The notes: generated by a model from the letters alone, not told the origin. DNA of 64,000 nucleotides from Ipomoea triloba (GCF_003576645.1 NC_044922.1:19138854-19202853); one strand, 5' to 3'. Counted from the stretch's first letter, positions 10,210 through 22,441 are shown. Translations and numbers: made by a program.

Positions 10210-11680
10210 TAATAAAAATTATTTGAAATTACTTCTAGCTTAGTAGATATACGAGGGAAGTTCAACAACTCCCTTGGAATTTTGATTGTCATAGTAGGGT
10301 TAATATGCTTAGATTCCGGGACAATAACTTTCCATAGTACATGGGATTTTGAGAGCAGTGCTTTCACAAAACGCGTTTTCAATATGGATCTATTAAATGA
10401 CTCAATCTTGATTGTATTAAGCGTTTTCAAATCTTGATTGATAAAGCAAGAGTCCTTCATAAGTCTTGAAGTAACATCTTTGTCATCTTTGTCAATGGTG
10501 ACTTGACTATAAATCAACAAGAATGAAAAACATGTTGGGGAAACAATGAATCATACCATTCTAGGCGTGTATGAGATACATACACTTTCCTATATGGTTT
10601 TAATCACGTACCCTATATAATCAACGTAGATACAATTTGTTGACAAATCACCATGATTTGAGTACTCATTATTATATAAATCTTCCAGAAAACACCGTGA
10701 GGGATTTAAAAAAACATAATTTCCTAGATTACATGTCTTACTGGCATATATGTTTTCTACTTTAATCTCCAGTTCGCATAGGTTGAGGAATCTTTCAAAC
10801 AGTAAAAGAAACAATAATTAGCCATGAGGAGAACTCAAACAAGCTAGAAGATCGGAAAAAAAAAAATTTCTTTGCCATAAGAAACATACAATTCCAGACT
10901 CCAACACCAATTGAGTTGCCCGCACATAATTGAGGTTCTCATGCGGGCATACATACTTGCATTAAGATGAGGAGAAAGTAAAGATTCTCACCCATAACAA
11001 ATGGCGGCCTTCTAAGCAAAGAGTCTTAATTTCAATCAAATGAGGCAACAATTACCCATAACAAATGGCGGTCTTCTAAGCAAAGAGTCTTAATTTCTCT
11101 TAAATGAAGCAACAAGCATCTCCGTTCAAACGCATGAAAAACAAAAGCCAAATCAAAGCTTTTAAGTTTTGGAGTGCAGATCTTAAAATTATTGATCCCA
11201 ACACAAAAACGGAAAAAAGTTAAAGCCTCCAATGTTATTTTGACAAAATTTCCTTTGAATTATAAATAAGCTAACATGACTCCGGAGTACAATTAAACTA
11301 GTCAAATAACTCAAAATAAGTTCATAAGCTTTGCTTGTATGTAGGCAAAGCAACTTAAACATTATGCCTTCCTTGATTACTTGCAGATTTATTGCAATTG
11401 GAAACCTCAGTATGGCTACTTCAAACATTTTGACACTCTTGTGAGAGACAATAGTAGCAATATAATGGCCTAAAGTGTGCAGGGTAATAGTTGCAGTTGG
11501 TTTCTCTTGTCATTCAAAAAAAATATTCCTTTAACACATCACACTCAAACAAAACATGCTTGAAAACTAATGAAGTGTTGATGCTGGGAAATATACATCA
11601 AGTATTTACCGAGAAGCCAGAAAGAAAATCGCAGAACTTGAGTGTCTTAATTGTCACATTTAACAAATGAGAGATCCTCG
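10210..11680 (-). pseudogene. Type D F-box relic (LRR and FBD exons)
   Basis: The FBD exon lies at about 10500-10220 (DVTSRLMKDSCFINQDLK, then TRFVKALLSKSHVLWKV). An LRR exon lies at about 10810-10700 (NLCELEIKVEN). LRR sequence lies at about 11235-11030 (FFRFCVGINNFKICTPKLK, 'REIKTLCLE') and more at about 11640-11560. A block of about 45 bp containing AACAAATGGCGG is tandemly repeated around 10990-11100. The F-box portion is missing, and the copy ends where Ty1-copia sequence begins near 11690. Frames are broken between segments, so it is not functional. Confidence 0.7.
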
Positions 11681-11689
11681 AGCATAGGA

Positions 11690-11910
11690 AGATAAACATC
11701 ATTTCCTGGAAAGCAAAGGAGTAGCCTACAATTTCTCATTCTTCCTCTGGAGCTGAATATATGTCTTTGGCTGTAACAGTGTGTGAACTGCAACAGTTTT
11801 TTGTCATATATAGTAATTCAGCGGTTGCCATTGCTAAAAACTTTGTGTTTCATGAAAGAACGAAACACATTGAAATCAATTGTTTTCAAGGGTCTGATTA
11901 TACTTTTTAT
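11690..11910 (+). mobile_element. Ty1-copia RNase H fragment
   Basis: The translated plus strand shows the terminal RNase H part of copia polyproteins: ISWKAKE, then a SHSSSGAEYMSLA block and FHERTKHIEI. It contains a stop and frame changes, so it is dead. It belongs to the same type of element as 17955-18830 but covers a more C-terminal part. Confidence 0.75.
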
Positions 11911-11934
11911 TTTTCAGCATAAAAATCTTGGAGA

Positions 11935-12055
11935 TGTTGCACCGACGTTACCAACTGCACTAAATTTGCACGTAATCAAGTTGGACTATTTGTGTTTTCC
12001 TTGTGCATCTCTGAAGGCACAAATTGTCTACTTTGATTGCAGGTCTAATTCTTAA
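11935..12055 (+). pseudogene. Inverted F-box fragment (exon 2 start joined to FBD end)
   Basis: The plus-strand frame reads LPTALNLHVIKL, matching the start of exon 2 in the minus-strand family, and then FPCASLKAQIV, matching the end of the FBD domain. The middle of both exons is absent. It lies between the copia fragment and the 3' end of the neighbouring minus-strand F-box gene, head-on to it. Confidence 0.55.
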
Positions 12056-12202
12056 TGCAATTAGGAGTTTAATGTTATGTGGGAGCTTCAATTTTTCCTC
12101 ATGCATCCGCAAAAAGATCAGAAGAAATTGTTGACAGTTATTAACAAAAGCAAATATAGGAACATTATTAATTGCCCACAACACTTGCTGATTACAAATA
12201 CC

Positions 12203-13732
12203 TCAGTCTAAAAGCCTAACACCATGGGTATCCATCCAGTCCTCACTCATACATGCATATTCATTGCTAGTGCAAACAATTTGTGCATTTGGAGATGCAC
12301 GAGGGAAGCATTCCAACTTCCTTTGAATTTTTCTCACCACCTCGGAGGCATTCCTACGCCAAGACTTCACAATAACAACTCTCTCTAGCGCAGGGGATTT
12401 TGAGAGCAACATTTTCATAAAAAGCATTTCGAGTTCGGATTGATCACTAAATGCTTTAATCTTAATTGTGTTAAGCATCTGCATCTCTTAAATAAATAAG
12501 CAACCGCTTCCATCCTCCAAAAGCCTTGAAGCAGCATCGTTCAGTTCGTTGTCATCCTCCGTTGTCATCCTCCCAACCTAACTATAACTCAAGAAGAAAT
12601 GAAAAGCAAGCACAACTGTGAGGACATTTGAAAAAGCAAAACAAGAAGAATCATACATGATTGCCAAATATATACTCTACCTCATCCGGCATAATATGCA
12701 ATTCACATAGGTTGGGGCATTTTTGAAGCAATTGCATAGAAACGAGGAACTGATTCCAACAACCAAAATCTAATTCATATAGCTTCAGAACTCGCAGATT
12801 TATTGCAGTTGGAAGCATAGATACATGCATACACTTGAAAAATAGGAATTAAGAAACAAAATTAGTGACCACAATAACTTTAACAAGCCAAAAGGTAATG
12901 AATTATATCTATCCATCCATTTGCCAAGTAAAATGAGTTGGATTCTCACCGACAACGAAGAGCCACACAACCAAAGAGTCTTAATGGCTTTCAAATGCGG
13001 TGCCAACCATCTCACATGAACCAAATCATAAATAGAACTAATAACAGACAAGATTTCAAGCTTTGGAGAGCTGATCTCAAACTTATTGATCCCTTCACAA
13101 TCCTCGAAAGCTAGCTTCTCAAGCTTAGGAATACTAATACTAGAGGCAATTCCATTAACACTGCGGTGAAATACAACATTCAAGAAAGCTAATGAAGTGA
13201 CATTGGAAAATATACCATAAGCATTTAAAGGCAAATTAATAAAGGGACCTTCGACTATCAGTTTCTTAATTGTCCTACAAGAGAGTAAACAAAATGGCAG
13301 CTGATAATCTTGCCCTCGATCACTATATAAAGATAAGTTAAGTTCATCCACACCATTTCTTGACAGAAAAAGACACCACCTATCAAAATCAGATTGCTGC
13401 GGCAACGCCAAAGGATCTTTTTCAGTGTCTATCTCTAGAGTAAATTTCTTAACAGGCCCAGCACGAGTAAATAAGATATTATTGATTATGTTCACGAGGG
13501 TTCTACCGTCATCATCTTGGGACTGTTCGAAACTCTGCACAAATTCGCAATCGAACATAAGCCGCTCATGCTGCAACCAAACATCATTCCAGTGAGTTGA
13601 GAGCAGAGCAGTTCTGGCGGCCTCTCGAGTGGGCAAATACTCTAAAATTCTGTTCTTCACCTCTACCGGCAGCTCACTTATTAAATCCCTACTTGCATCC
13701 GGTAGGGTTTTGAGTCGCCGACGTCGAGCCAT
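12203..13732 (-). pseudogene. F-box/LRR gene with broken FBD exon (type A)
   Basis: Exon 1 (13732-12950) starts at the first ATG (MARRRRLKTLPDASRDL), has the F-box near residues 17-58 and LRR-like repeats, and ends at a GTGAG donor. Exon 2 (12833-12681) is an intact 51-codon LRR exon. Exon 3 would run from 12581 to 12203 and still contains recognisable FBD sequence (LLSKSPALERVVIVKS, KLECFPRASPNAQIV). It opens with a 13-bp tandem duplication (GAGGATGACAACG twice) that shifts the frame to a stop after nine codons. Independently, a CAA codon conserved in paralogues is TAA. The predicted product is an F-box-LRR protein of about 321 residues without the FBD. It may be expressed as a truncated form. 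Confidence 0.85.
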
Positions 13733-15135
13733 TAAATTGAAAGAACAATGAGGCGTCACTCGAAATCAAAACCTAACTCTTTTTCTTCCCCATCCCCATC
13801 CCCATCTTCTTCCCGGAGAATCTGGTGAAGACGCTCTCCAAATATGATCACGGCCTCTGGTATTACATCGGCACCAATTCGGAAAGCCACGCGCAGAACA
13901 AATTCTTCTCTTACGAAATGGCGTTCAGCGGTGCCGGATTCGCCATATAAGCTATCCTCTCGCCAAAGTCCCGACTAAGTTATCCTCTCGCCGGTTTGCT
14001 ACGACTGCCACCAAAGTGAGAAGAAGAAGAAAGGGAGAAGAAGAACAGGAGAGGAAGAAAGGGGGAAGAAGAAGAAAAATTAAAAACGGAAATAAAATAA
14101 ATTTGAAAGGATCAAAATACCCTTCTAATTACAACACATTATTTTTTCGGTTAGAATTCCGGTAATATGTGGCCGGAAAATTGGACCGGAGGACCAAATT
14201 TGATACTAATTAGAAAGTCATGCACCTAATTTGAAAAAAGCAATAGTCAAGACCAAATGTGCTTCACCTATGAGAGTCAAGGGACCAAAAATGATATTTT
14301 CTCATCTTTTTAAATCTTCATAGCATATAATTTTTTATATTTTTATTAACTTTGTATGAGTGTATAAAAATTCATAGGACAAATATTTATAAATTAAAAA
14401 AAAAATCATAGTAAAAAATTTATAAAAGTCATTAAAACTTTAAATTAAATACACTCTTACAAATATTCCATAACTTTGATCTATTAATACATTATTTATA
14501 ATTTTCTTAGAACATTTATAACACATAATATATTTTTATAAATCATAAATAAATTCATTATAAGTTACTTATATAAAAGGTAATAAATACTACCAAAAAA
14601 AAAAAAGATTGGTTAAGTAGGTGGGAATGTAGCACACATCACTCATATTATTATATAGTTAAACTCTAGGGAATAGTTCGCACAACTATTAATTTCATGA
14701 TGTCTAAATTGAAATGACATGTAATAACAAGTCATTTACCAGTTCTTAGGTTTCATTGCCTCAATTTGACATGTTAAAAGGTGAAATTGTACTTTTTTAA
14801 AATTTAGAGATTTAATTGACTTTGACAATTTTTTTATGTTTATATTATAAAAGGACTGATTGTTATTTTTATGTTTTGGTTACTTTTTTTCAATTAAATC
14901 GAAATGAATTTGAACTTTTGGAGGAACTTACTAGTGTGGCTTGAGCACAGAAAATGCCTTGCACTTTGAAGTTTAGTCAATTAACAGGCTGGGTTTAGGT
15001 TTGAAATGCAATTCATCAAGGTGTTACTTGGTTGCTTTCCAGGAATTGAGAAGGTTGTCATCGCTCGAGGTTGGATGCTTAAGTCTAATTACAAGTTTAA
15101 AATTATGCAAGAACGTAACTTTTACGTTCCCGTCA
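13733..15135. other. Intergenic; no gene
   Basis: 13790-13980 is moderately GC-rich with short open stretches and no recognised family. 13980-14100 is purine-rich (GAAGAAGAA). 14160-14290 carries phrases like GGACCAAATTTGATA and GTCAAGGGACCAAAAATG, which resemble the foldback element family at 59472-59990. 14330-14590 repeats the upstream flank of the first type A gene. The rest is AT-rich. Confidence 0.45.
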
Positions 15136-16935
15136 TGTGACACCCCAAAATACTTTTATATCAAATTAAAACTCCTATTTATTCAAGTTTCAAAATAAAG
15201 CTATGTATAATTTTTACTCCTACAATTATTTTGCATAATGAGCTTATAAATAAAATATTTTAAACTCTTTATTTCAAATGATTTATTACAAAATATTTAT
15301 ATAATTATTTATGGTTTTACAAGCCTTATTTAAAGGATACATTTATTTGTCAAAATCTTTAACCAAAAGTCTATTTGAGACGAACATGTGAACCTGATAG
15401 CCAAGTTTTATTTCAAAATATGAACCTATCTTGATTCTACACTTATTACATTGCTATTTCATCTATATTTGACTCAACTTGGACCATAAAAATTCCAAAC
15501 CAAGAGCTAAGCATAAATTCCCATTTTGCCCTTCATCTTATCGGTTCAAGACCTAGAGCTTTGTGCCCTAGGTATAAATAGACACTATCATGGTTGAAAA
15601 AATCGCTAGGCGCCCGGGGAGCACCTAGCGCCTAGGTGCCGATTAATCGCCGCCTAAGCGCCCGTGTAATTTTTATTTTATTTTGTATTTTTTAAAAATT
15701 TGTTCAAAATTTTTTACTTTTTTTAAGACTCATAATTATAACTATTTAATACTTTAAAAGTTAATACTAAAATAATAAATATTAACTTATAAAACATCTA
15801 GAGTTTGAACAATTTAGGGTTATTTCGCTCAAAACGATGTCGTTTTGAGTGAAATAACTCATTTTATAAAAATGAACAATAGCTAATCGGCCAACTAGGC
15901 GGCCTAGTTGGTGCCGAAGAGGCCTAGGAGGTCAACGCCTAAGCGGCCTAGGCAACGCTTAGGCGGTGCTTAGGCGGCCGCCTAGCTGGGGTTGACCGCC
16001 TAGACCACCAATTATGATAATACGCTAGGCGGTCGGCCAGCACCTAGCGCCTAGGTGCCTATTCTATTCCATTAACTTGCCTCCCAATCCCTCCACACTC
16101 CAAACTCTTCACCATTATTCTTCTCCAGGAGAACATCAAGCTAGCTAGGAGGCAAGGCATTGTAAGATCATCCATTCTCCTTCATCTCTGCATTTTTCTT
16201 CTTCATTTTTCTTCTATTTCCACGTTCCTATTTCCCGATGCTGTGTCTGTTTATATGTGTATATGTTGTTGTTGTGCTGGCTTGGAGTTTTGGGGTCTTA
16301 AGAAGTGGTGAAAGAGAAAATCTAACTTGGGGATTAGCAATGGAAGACTCTTGAGGTTGAGACTAGCTTTGAGGTATAAACCATCAAAACCCAAAATCTA
16401 TGTATTTTATTGTGATGCTCTATAAATGTGAGTTGTTTGCACTGTTTTTGCTTGTTTGATGCTTAGTAATGTTGTGATAAATGGTGTAAAGTGTTATGTT
16501 GTTGAGCAAATAATGTTTGAATGCTATAATGATGTTGTTGGATGATTTCTCGTTTGAGAAAATGGAGTTTTCTAATGAAATGTTGCAGCTGAGGGGGCTA
16601 CTGCCTCAATATGTTGTTGAGTACGCAGGGCTGGCCACATGGCTGGAAGCCCTATCGGTCAGACCTGCGTGTTAATGGAAGGACTAGCCACAAGGCTGGA
16701 AACCCTATCGACCAGACCTGCGCGTTAAGTGGCACGCGAGAGATGGCGGGGCTTTGAGCCTTGCCGTCTCATGCCATGGTGCGCGGGCTTCGCGCAGCAA
16801 GCCCTGCCGCGTGGTTCGTGTAGCCATGGGCCCTAACGTGCAGGACTTCTTGTCCTACACATTTAGGTTCTAGTAATGTTGACATACTTTGCATACCCTA
16901 ATAGTTTGGGTTTCAAAAATCACTCTGATCTACAC
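15136..16935. mobile_element. Possible LTR-type repeat
   Basis: The segment begins TGTGACACCCCAAAATAC, a common start for plant Ty3-type LTRs. It contains an RNA-leader-like stretch and a GC-richer region (16610-16860) with two diverged copies of a CTGGCCACATGGCTGGAA block. I could not identify a matching CA end or a target-site duplication, so the extent is a guess and the call is weak. Confidence 0.3.
15597..16062. repeat. GCCTAGGCG-palindrome-rich repeat
   Basis: Dense short inverted motifs (CGCTAGGCGC, CACCTAGCGCCTAGGTGCC, GCGGCCTAGG) occur at both ends, around an AT-rich centre. The left block (15605-15665) and right block (15890-16062) are partly inverse copies. This resembles a non-autonomous DNA transposon inserted in the larger repeat. 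No target-site duplication was confirmed. Confidence 0.5.
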
Positions 16936-16939
16936 CTAG

Positions 16940-17830
16940 AGTTCTAGTACACGAAGAGAATATGAGCTTTGAGAAATGCATAAGGGAAGCGCAACAATTG
17001 TCAATGAATTCTGCTTGCCGTATTAGCTTTCATATTCTCATATTTTTTAATAACGAGTCTCTCTAGGGTAGGGGATTTCAAGGGTAGCATTCTCATAAAA
17101 AATGTTTTGCGTGTAGATTCACTAAATGCATCAATCTATATATATTGCATTAAGCAGTTTTAGATAACAAGTCTCTCTAGGGTAGGGGATTTCAAGAGCA
17201 ACATTCTCATAAAAAATGTTTTACGTGTAAATCCACTAAATGAATCAATCTATATATTGCTAAACATTTTCAGATATATTGCGTTAAAGAATTTTCAGAT
17301 CTTGATTAAAAATGTTACCATATGGATTTCACATTAGTCTTAGCTTCAATAATGTCATGAGAAGGACATATTAATGATGTTTAAGAGCTTTGAATCCCTT
17401 CACAATCATCCAAAACCAGCTTCTAAAGATTAGGAATACTGTAAACTAAATTCAACACCATCAAAAACTAATAAAGTGACACCAGGAAATACACTAATAG
17501 CATTTTTTGGAAAATATAATCAAGATTATCTATATGACTTGGTGAGGAAGTTCAAAGATTTGGGACAGAGACCAGTGCTAATTTCAAAAAATATATTTCC
17601 ACTATGGATAAGCTAAGCCATTGAATCTGGATTATAATCTTAAACATCTTCAAGCAAGAATCCTTCATAACTCTTGAAGCAGCACTTTTGCCATCTTTGT
17701 CAAACCACCTATTAGTTGCAGTTGGGAACCTCACTAGTACTGTGGCTATATTTCAACATTTCACACTCCTGTGAGAGATAATAATCACAATATCCTAAGG
17801 TGTGTAGGAGAATGGTTGCAAGTTCTCTGA
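16940..17830 (-). pseudogene. F-box family relic with internally duplicated FBD segment
   Basis: Pieces of FBD, LRR and exon 2 sequence appear on the minus strand in the normal order but without a usable frame. The FBD part (16960-17290) holds a tandem duplication of about 110 bp: the CTCTCTAGGGTAGGGGATTTC block occurs at about 17058 and 17170. LRR pieces lie at 17390-17510 and exon 3/exon 2 starts at 17600-17760. No F-box is left. Confidence 0.6.
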
Positions 17831-17954
17831 TCTTGTCATTCAACTAAAAATAGCCCCACTAAAATCAAGGTAATAAGAAGTGATAATATAATGGTTTTGA
17901 GATTAATATGACTGAGTTTTATGCAGAAAAATGCATTTTACATTTAAAAAAAAA

Positions 17955-18830
17955 AATCATGTGTCAGCACCCCACAGCAGAATGCAATTGCATAAAGAAA
18001 GCGTCAACATGTGTTAAACGTAGCTAGAGCTTTGAGATTCCAAGCAGCTCTCCCCTTGCAGTTTTGGGGTCATTGTGTTCTACATGCAACTTATTTGATA
18101 AATAGGTTACCCTCTCAAGTTATCGACCGGCAAACTCCTTTTGAGAGGTAATATGGTAAGCCAACCGATTATGATCATTTGAAGGTGTTTGGTTGTTTAT
18201 GTTATGCATCCACACAGCCACAGTTAAGACATAAAATGGCATCCTGCTAATGTAAAAGGAAATATTTTATATGATGTACAAGATGGTTCAGTTTTCATAT
18301 CTAGAGATGTACATTTTTATGAAGTGTTTCCCTTCAAAACAAATGATGCTAAGAATCCTTCAGATGATTATAATGAAGCAGTCAAATTTTAGTGTTGGAA
18401 ACATATATGCAATGTAGGCTGAAATTCAAGCCCTTCAAGACAAGCACACAAGGACACTCGGTGATGATTTACCTCCCAGAATGGGAAAACTCCAATAGGC
18501 TGCAAAATGGGTATATAAGATCAAACATAAATCAGATGGCTCAATAGAAAGGTATAAAGGGCAGGTTAGTGGCTAAAGGATACACTCAACAGTTGGTGTG
18601 GAGAGTGTTGAGGTATTTGAAAGGTGCACCAAGGAATTGAAAGGCATCTTTTATCCCTCAAATTCAGAACTCCATTTGCAAGCCTTTGCTGACTCCAATT
18701 GGGCAACCTGTTCTAAAACCAGGAAGTCTATTTCAAGATTTTGTGTTTTTCTTGGAAAATCTCTCATTTCCCAGAAAGCAAAGAAGAAGCCTACAGTTTC
18801 TCATTATTCCTCTATGTCATATATTTCACT
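17955..18830 (+). mobile_element. Ty1-copia retrotransposon fragment
   Basis: Decayed plus-strand sequence covers, in order, the end of the integrase core ([20 protein letters not shown], then YDHLKVFGCLCYAS), the start of reverse transcriptase (AKWVYKIKHKSDGS) and the RNase H region (LHLQAFADSNWATCSKTRKS). Stops and frameshifts are frequent, and most of the reverse transcriptase is deleted. No LTRs were recognised at its borders. It lies immediately 3' of the intact F-box gene. Confidence 0.85.
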
Positions 18831-18847
18831 TTATTTTCAAATACATA

Positions 18848-18893
18848 GAAGCTGCTTCAAGACTTTTGGAGGATCTGGATGGTTACATCATTA
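18848..18893 (+). pseudogene. Inverted FBD-exon fragment at a rearrangement junction
   Basis: The plus strand reads GAAGCTGCTTCAAGACTTTT and onward, encoding EAASRLLEDLDG. This matches the start of the FBD exon that is otherwise on the minus strand (for example 19230-19190). It abuts the copia fragment on one side and overlaps the stop codon of the minus-strand gene at 18891 on the other. Confidence 0.7.
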
Positions 18894-20389
18894 ATAAAGC
18901 CTAACACCATGGGTATCCATCCAGTCCTCACTCACACGCGCATAGTCATTGCTAGTGCAGACAATTTGTGCGTTTGGAGATGCACAAGGGAAGCATTCCA
19001 ACTTCCCTTGGATTTTTCTCACCACCTCGGAGGCATTCTTACGCAAAGACTCCACAATAACAACTCTCTCTAGCGCAGGAGATTTTGAGAGCAGCATTTT
19101 CACAAAAAGCATTTCGACTGCGGATTGATCACTGAATGCTTCAATCTTAATTGTGTTAAGCATATGCAGCTCTTGAATAAATGAGCAACCGTTTTGATCC
19201 TCCAAAAGCCTTGAAGCAGCTTCTTGGTCATCCTTCCGACAGAACTATAACTCAAGAAGAAATGAAAAACAAGCCCAACTGTGAGGACATTTGAAAAAGC
19301 AAAACAAGAAGAATCATACATGATTGCCAAATATATACTCTACCTCATAAGCCATAATCCATAGTTCACATAGGTTGGGGCATTTTTGAAGCAATTGCAT
19401 AGAAATGATGAGCTGCTTCCGACACCGAAAATCTAATTCATATAGCTTCAGCACTTGCAGATTTATTGCAGTTGGAAACATAGATACACGCATACACTAG
19501 AAAAATAGGAAATAAGAAACAAAATTAGCCACCACAAGAACTTTAACAAAACAGAAGGTAAAGAATTATATCTATCCAACCATTTTCCAAGTAAAATGAG
19601 TTAGATTCTCACCGACAAAGAAGAGCCACACAACCAAAGAGTCTTAATAGCTTTCAAATGCGGTGCCAACCATCTCGAATCAAAGTAATCATCAATAGGA
19701 TCAATAACAGACAAGATTTCAAGCTGTGGAGGGCAGATCTCAAATTTATTGATCCCTCCACAATAATGGAGAGCCAGCTTTTCAAGCTTAGGAATACTAA
19801 TACTAGAGGCAATTCCATTAACACTGCAGTTAAATACAACATTGAAGAAAGCTAATGAAGCGACATTGGAAAATATACCACAATCATTTACAGGCAAATT
19901 AATAAAGGGACCTTGGACTATCAGTTTCTTAATTGTCCTGCAAGAGAGTAAACAAAATGGCAGCTGATAATCTGGCTCTACATCACATAATAAATATAAG
20001 TTAAGTTCCTCCACACCATTTCTTGACAGAAAAAGACACCACCTATCAATATCAGATTGCTGCGGCAACGGAGAAGGATCACATTCAGCGTTTATCTCTA
20101 GAGTAAATCTCCTAACAGGCCCAGCACGGGAAAAGAGGATATTATTGATTATGTTGACCAGGGTTCTACCTTCATCATCTTTGGACTGTTGGAAACTTTG
20201 CACGAATTCCTCATCGAATGCAAGCCGCTGATGTTGCAACCAAACATGATTCCAGTGGCTTGAGAGCAGAGCAGTTCTGGCGGCGTCTCGGGTGGGCAAA
20301 CACTCCAAAATTCTGTCCTTTACCTCTACCGGCAGCTCACTTATTAAATCCCTACTTGCATCCGCTACGGTTTTGAGTTTCCGAGCCAT
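18891..20389 (-). CDS. Intact F-box/LRR/FBD protein
   Basis: This is the only complete member of the cluster. Exons at 20389-19613, 19496-19344 and 19244-18891 have GT/AG borders, all in phase 0, giving 427 residues, the usual size for this family. The start is the first in-frame ATG (MARKLKTVADASRDL). The F-box covers about residues 15-55 (LISELPVEVKDRILECLPTR), the LRR-like region about 90-310, and the FBD about 330-410 (MLLSKSPALERVVIVES, KLECFPCASPNAQIV). Such proteins bridge SKP1 to targets in SCF E3 ligases; the substrate is unknown. The last codon and stop lie in DNA from an inverted fragment, so the extreme C-terminus (VRLY) differs from the paralogue (VRLLD). Expression cannot be judged from the sequence. 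Confidence 0.88.
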
Positions 20390-20745
20390 TAAATTGAAAG
20401 AACAGTGAGGCGCCACTCGAAATCAAACCCTAAAATGGTTCTATTCTTCACCTCTGATGTTTGGTTTGGTTAGGGTTGCGGATTAGGAAATCCAAAGGGA
20501 AATGGAGCAAGTAGCAGACGCCAGACGGAGAAGACTAATTTAAGGCCGGCCGCCGGTGGAGCTGAGTGGAGACTGGAGAGACAGAGACGGCTGAAATCCA
20601 TAAGCAAGGTCTGGGCCTAGATTAGGGCGTGCATAATAATTTGGTGAAAACACGGTTAACTGATAAAACTGAAATTTTTTTTGGTTAATTATTTTTTAAT
20701 AAAATTATTTCAATTCATCATTTATATATATTGACTAGTTTTTTC
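20390..20745. other. 5' flank of the intact F-box gene, with a hAT-like terminus
   Basis: 20440-20530 resembles the flank of the first type A gene (9475-9545: GATGTTTGGTTTGGTTAGGG), so this is retained promoter/leader DNA. At 20623 a TAGGGCGTGCATAATAATT sequence followed by GGTTAACTGATAAAACTG looks like a hAT end. It is cut off at 20746 by a Helitron terminus. Confidence 0.45.
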
Positions 20746-20800
20746 TACGCGCTTTGCGCGAAAACTTGTGCCCAATATTTAAACTCGATTAGTAACTCAT
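20746..20800 (-). mobile_element. Helitron 3' terminus
   Basis: On the minus strand the sequence ends with a short hairpin (CGCGCAAAGCGCG), then TAGAAAAAACTAG followed by T. This is the hairpin-CTAG^T layout of plant Helitron 3' ends. The matching 5' end is uncertain: TCTATACTATATATAAAA-type candidates lie near 26363 and 29523, because several elements are nested here. Confidence 0.65.
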
Positions 20801-22169
20801 TTTGAAATATATAAAATGTATTTGTAAAGTTTTGTTTTTATTGACGAAGTTGCACTCATAAATATTTATGTAAAGTTTATTTTGTTGATGTATTTGAAAT
20901 TAACACAAGAAATACAAATTCATTGTGATGAATGTATACAACAATAATTTTAAATAATGGTATACAACGTTATATGGCAACTATTTTCTCCTTGTGTTAT
21001 TTAGTCAATAAGTATCTTCCATTGTTTCTAATCTCACATAAAAGTATGTTGCTTACGGGTCCTATAAGATTTCAAAATGAAAGAAGAAAATGTTGTAACT
21101 ATTAAAGAGTGTAATTTATAGGGTTTGTTATTTGTTGAATTGGACATCTAAAAATTAGTTATCGTTGTTTTTTTTTCTTACATGTAAAATGACATATGTT
21201 ATGAAGGAAGCACATTGATGTAAAGGCAAATGAATAAAATTTGTTTAAATGTATTTTTCTTCTCGTTACAGATATATCCCTTCTAAATTCATATTGTCGT
21301 AGTGAAATCCAATAATATGTGAACCATCAAATCAAATCATGTATCCAAACATAAATAAAGTCATATATTAACTTACTATTAGCAAACATTTTAGAACATA
21401 TGCGCTATAAAAGTTACATTTCAAAATTGAAGGACCAGTCTTGGCCATTTTTAAATCTAGCGGTCAAAGTTATAACTTTTTTTTTTAAAGTTACATAAGT
21501 GTAAATACTTCATTGTAAATATGGCATCGCATAGACAAACATATACACAAGAGGCGATTATATGTAGATTACATTAGGAGAATAAATTTTAAAAAAGAGA
21601 AGATAAATGCAAAATAAAAAAGTTTTAACAACCGAATGTTAAGAAAATAATTTATTAATTGACAAACAAATATATTTCTCTCATCTAGGACATTGAGAAA
21701 TTCATTAGTACGAGTGACTAATGCATTAGAGACAATATATGTGAAGTATAACTTGAGCCTTTCATCGAGTAGTTCAATATCATTTTGATAAGTTATTCAT
21801 TGAACTTTGTTGCCCTATAATTATTTCAAAGAAAATGTCAATAATTATTTGAAAATATAATCAATTATTTTAACAACATAGAATTATTTTTAAAGTTTAA
21901 AAATAATAAAAGGAGCAACCACTTCATCTTGTAATGTTATAGGCTTGTACAAGGTTTCAAGTTTGCTCTGACTCTATTGTGTTCAACTTTTCAATAACAC
22001 AAACTTTACAACTCCATTATTTTTTCTCAGTTGTGATTTGAGGTATTAAAAGGTGAGATTCTATTGCTGAAAAAATATTAAAAATATATATATGTTATGA
22101 AAATGCAGCAAAATGAGCTTCCATTTAGAAAAAAAAAAAGCAAGTATATATATATTAAATTAATAAGTA

Positions 22170-22224
<55 letters not shown>

Positions 22225-22399
22225 TTCATGCAATAAGAAGAAAACATGCACAAGATGGACTTTGAAAATTTAAATTAATCATATCAATTTAACAGCCACT
22301 TTCATAAATACAAAACTTTGAAATTCTTTACTTTGACTGTTTTTAAGATATTAAGCAGTATATATATATATACTTTGACTGTTTTTAAGATATTAAGCA

Positions 22400-22441
<42 letters not shown>

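Noticed and set aside
13790..13990. Possible coding exon (NTYGLWYYIGTNSESHAQN-like)
   Set aside because: A short moderately GC-rich stretch with in-frame breaks and no recognised family.
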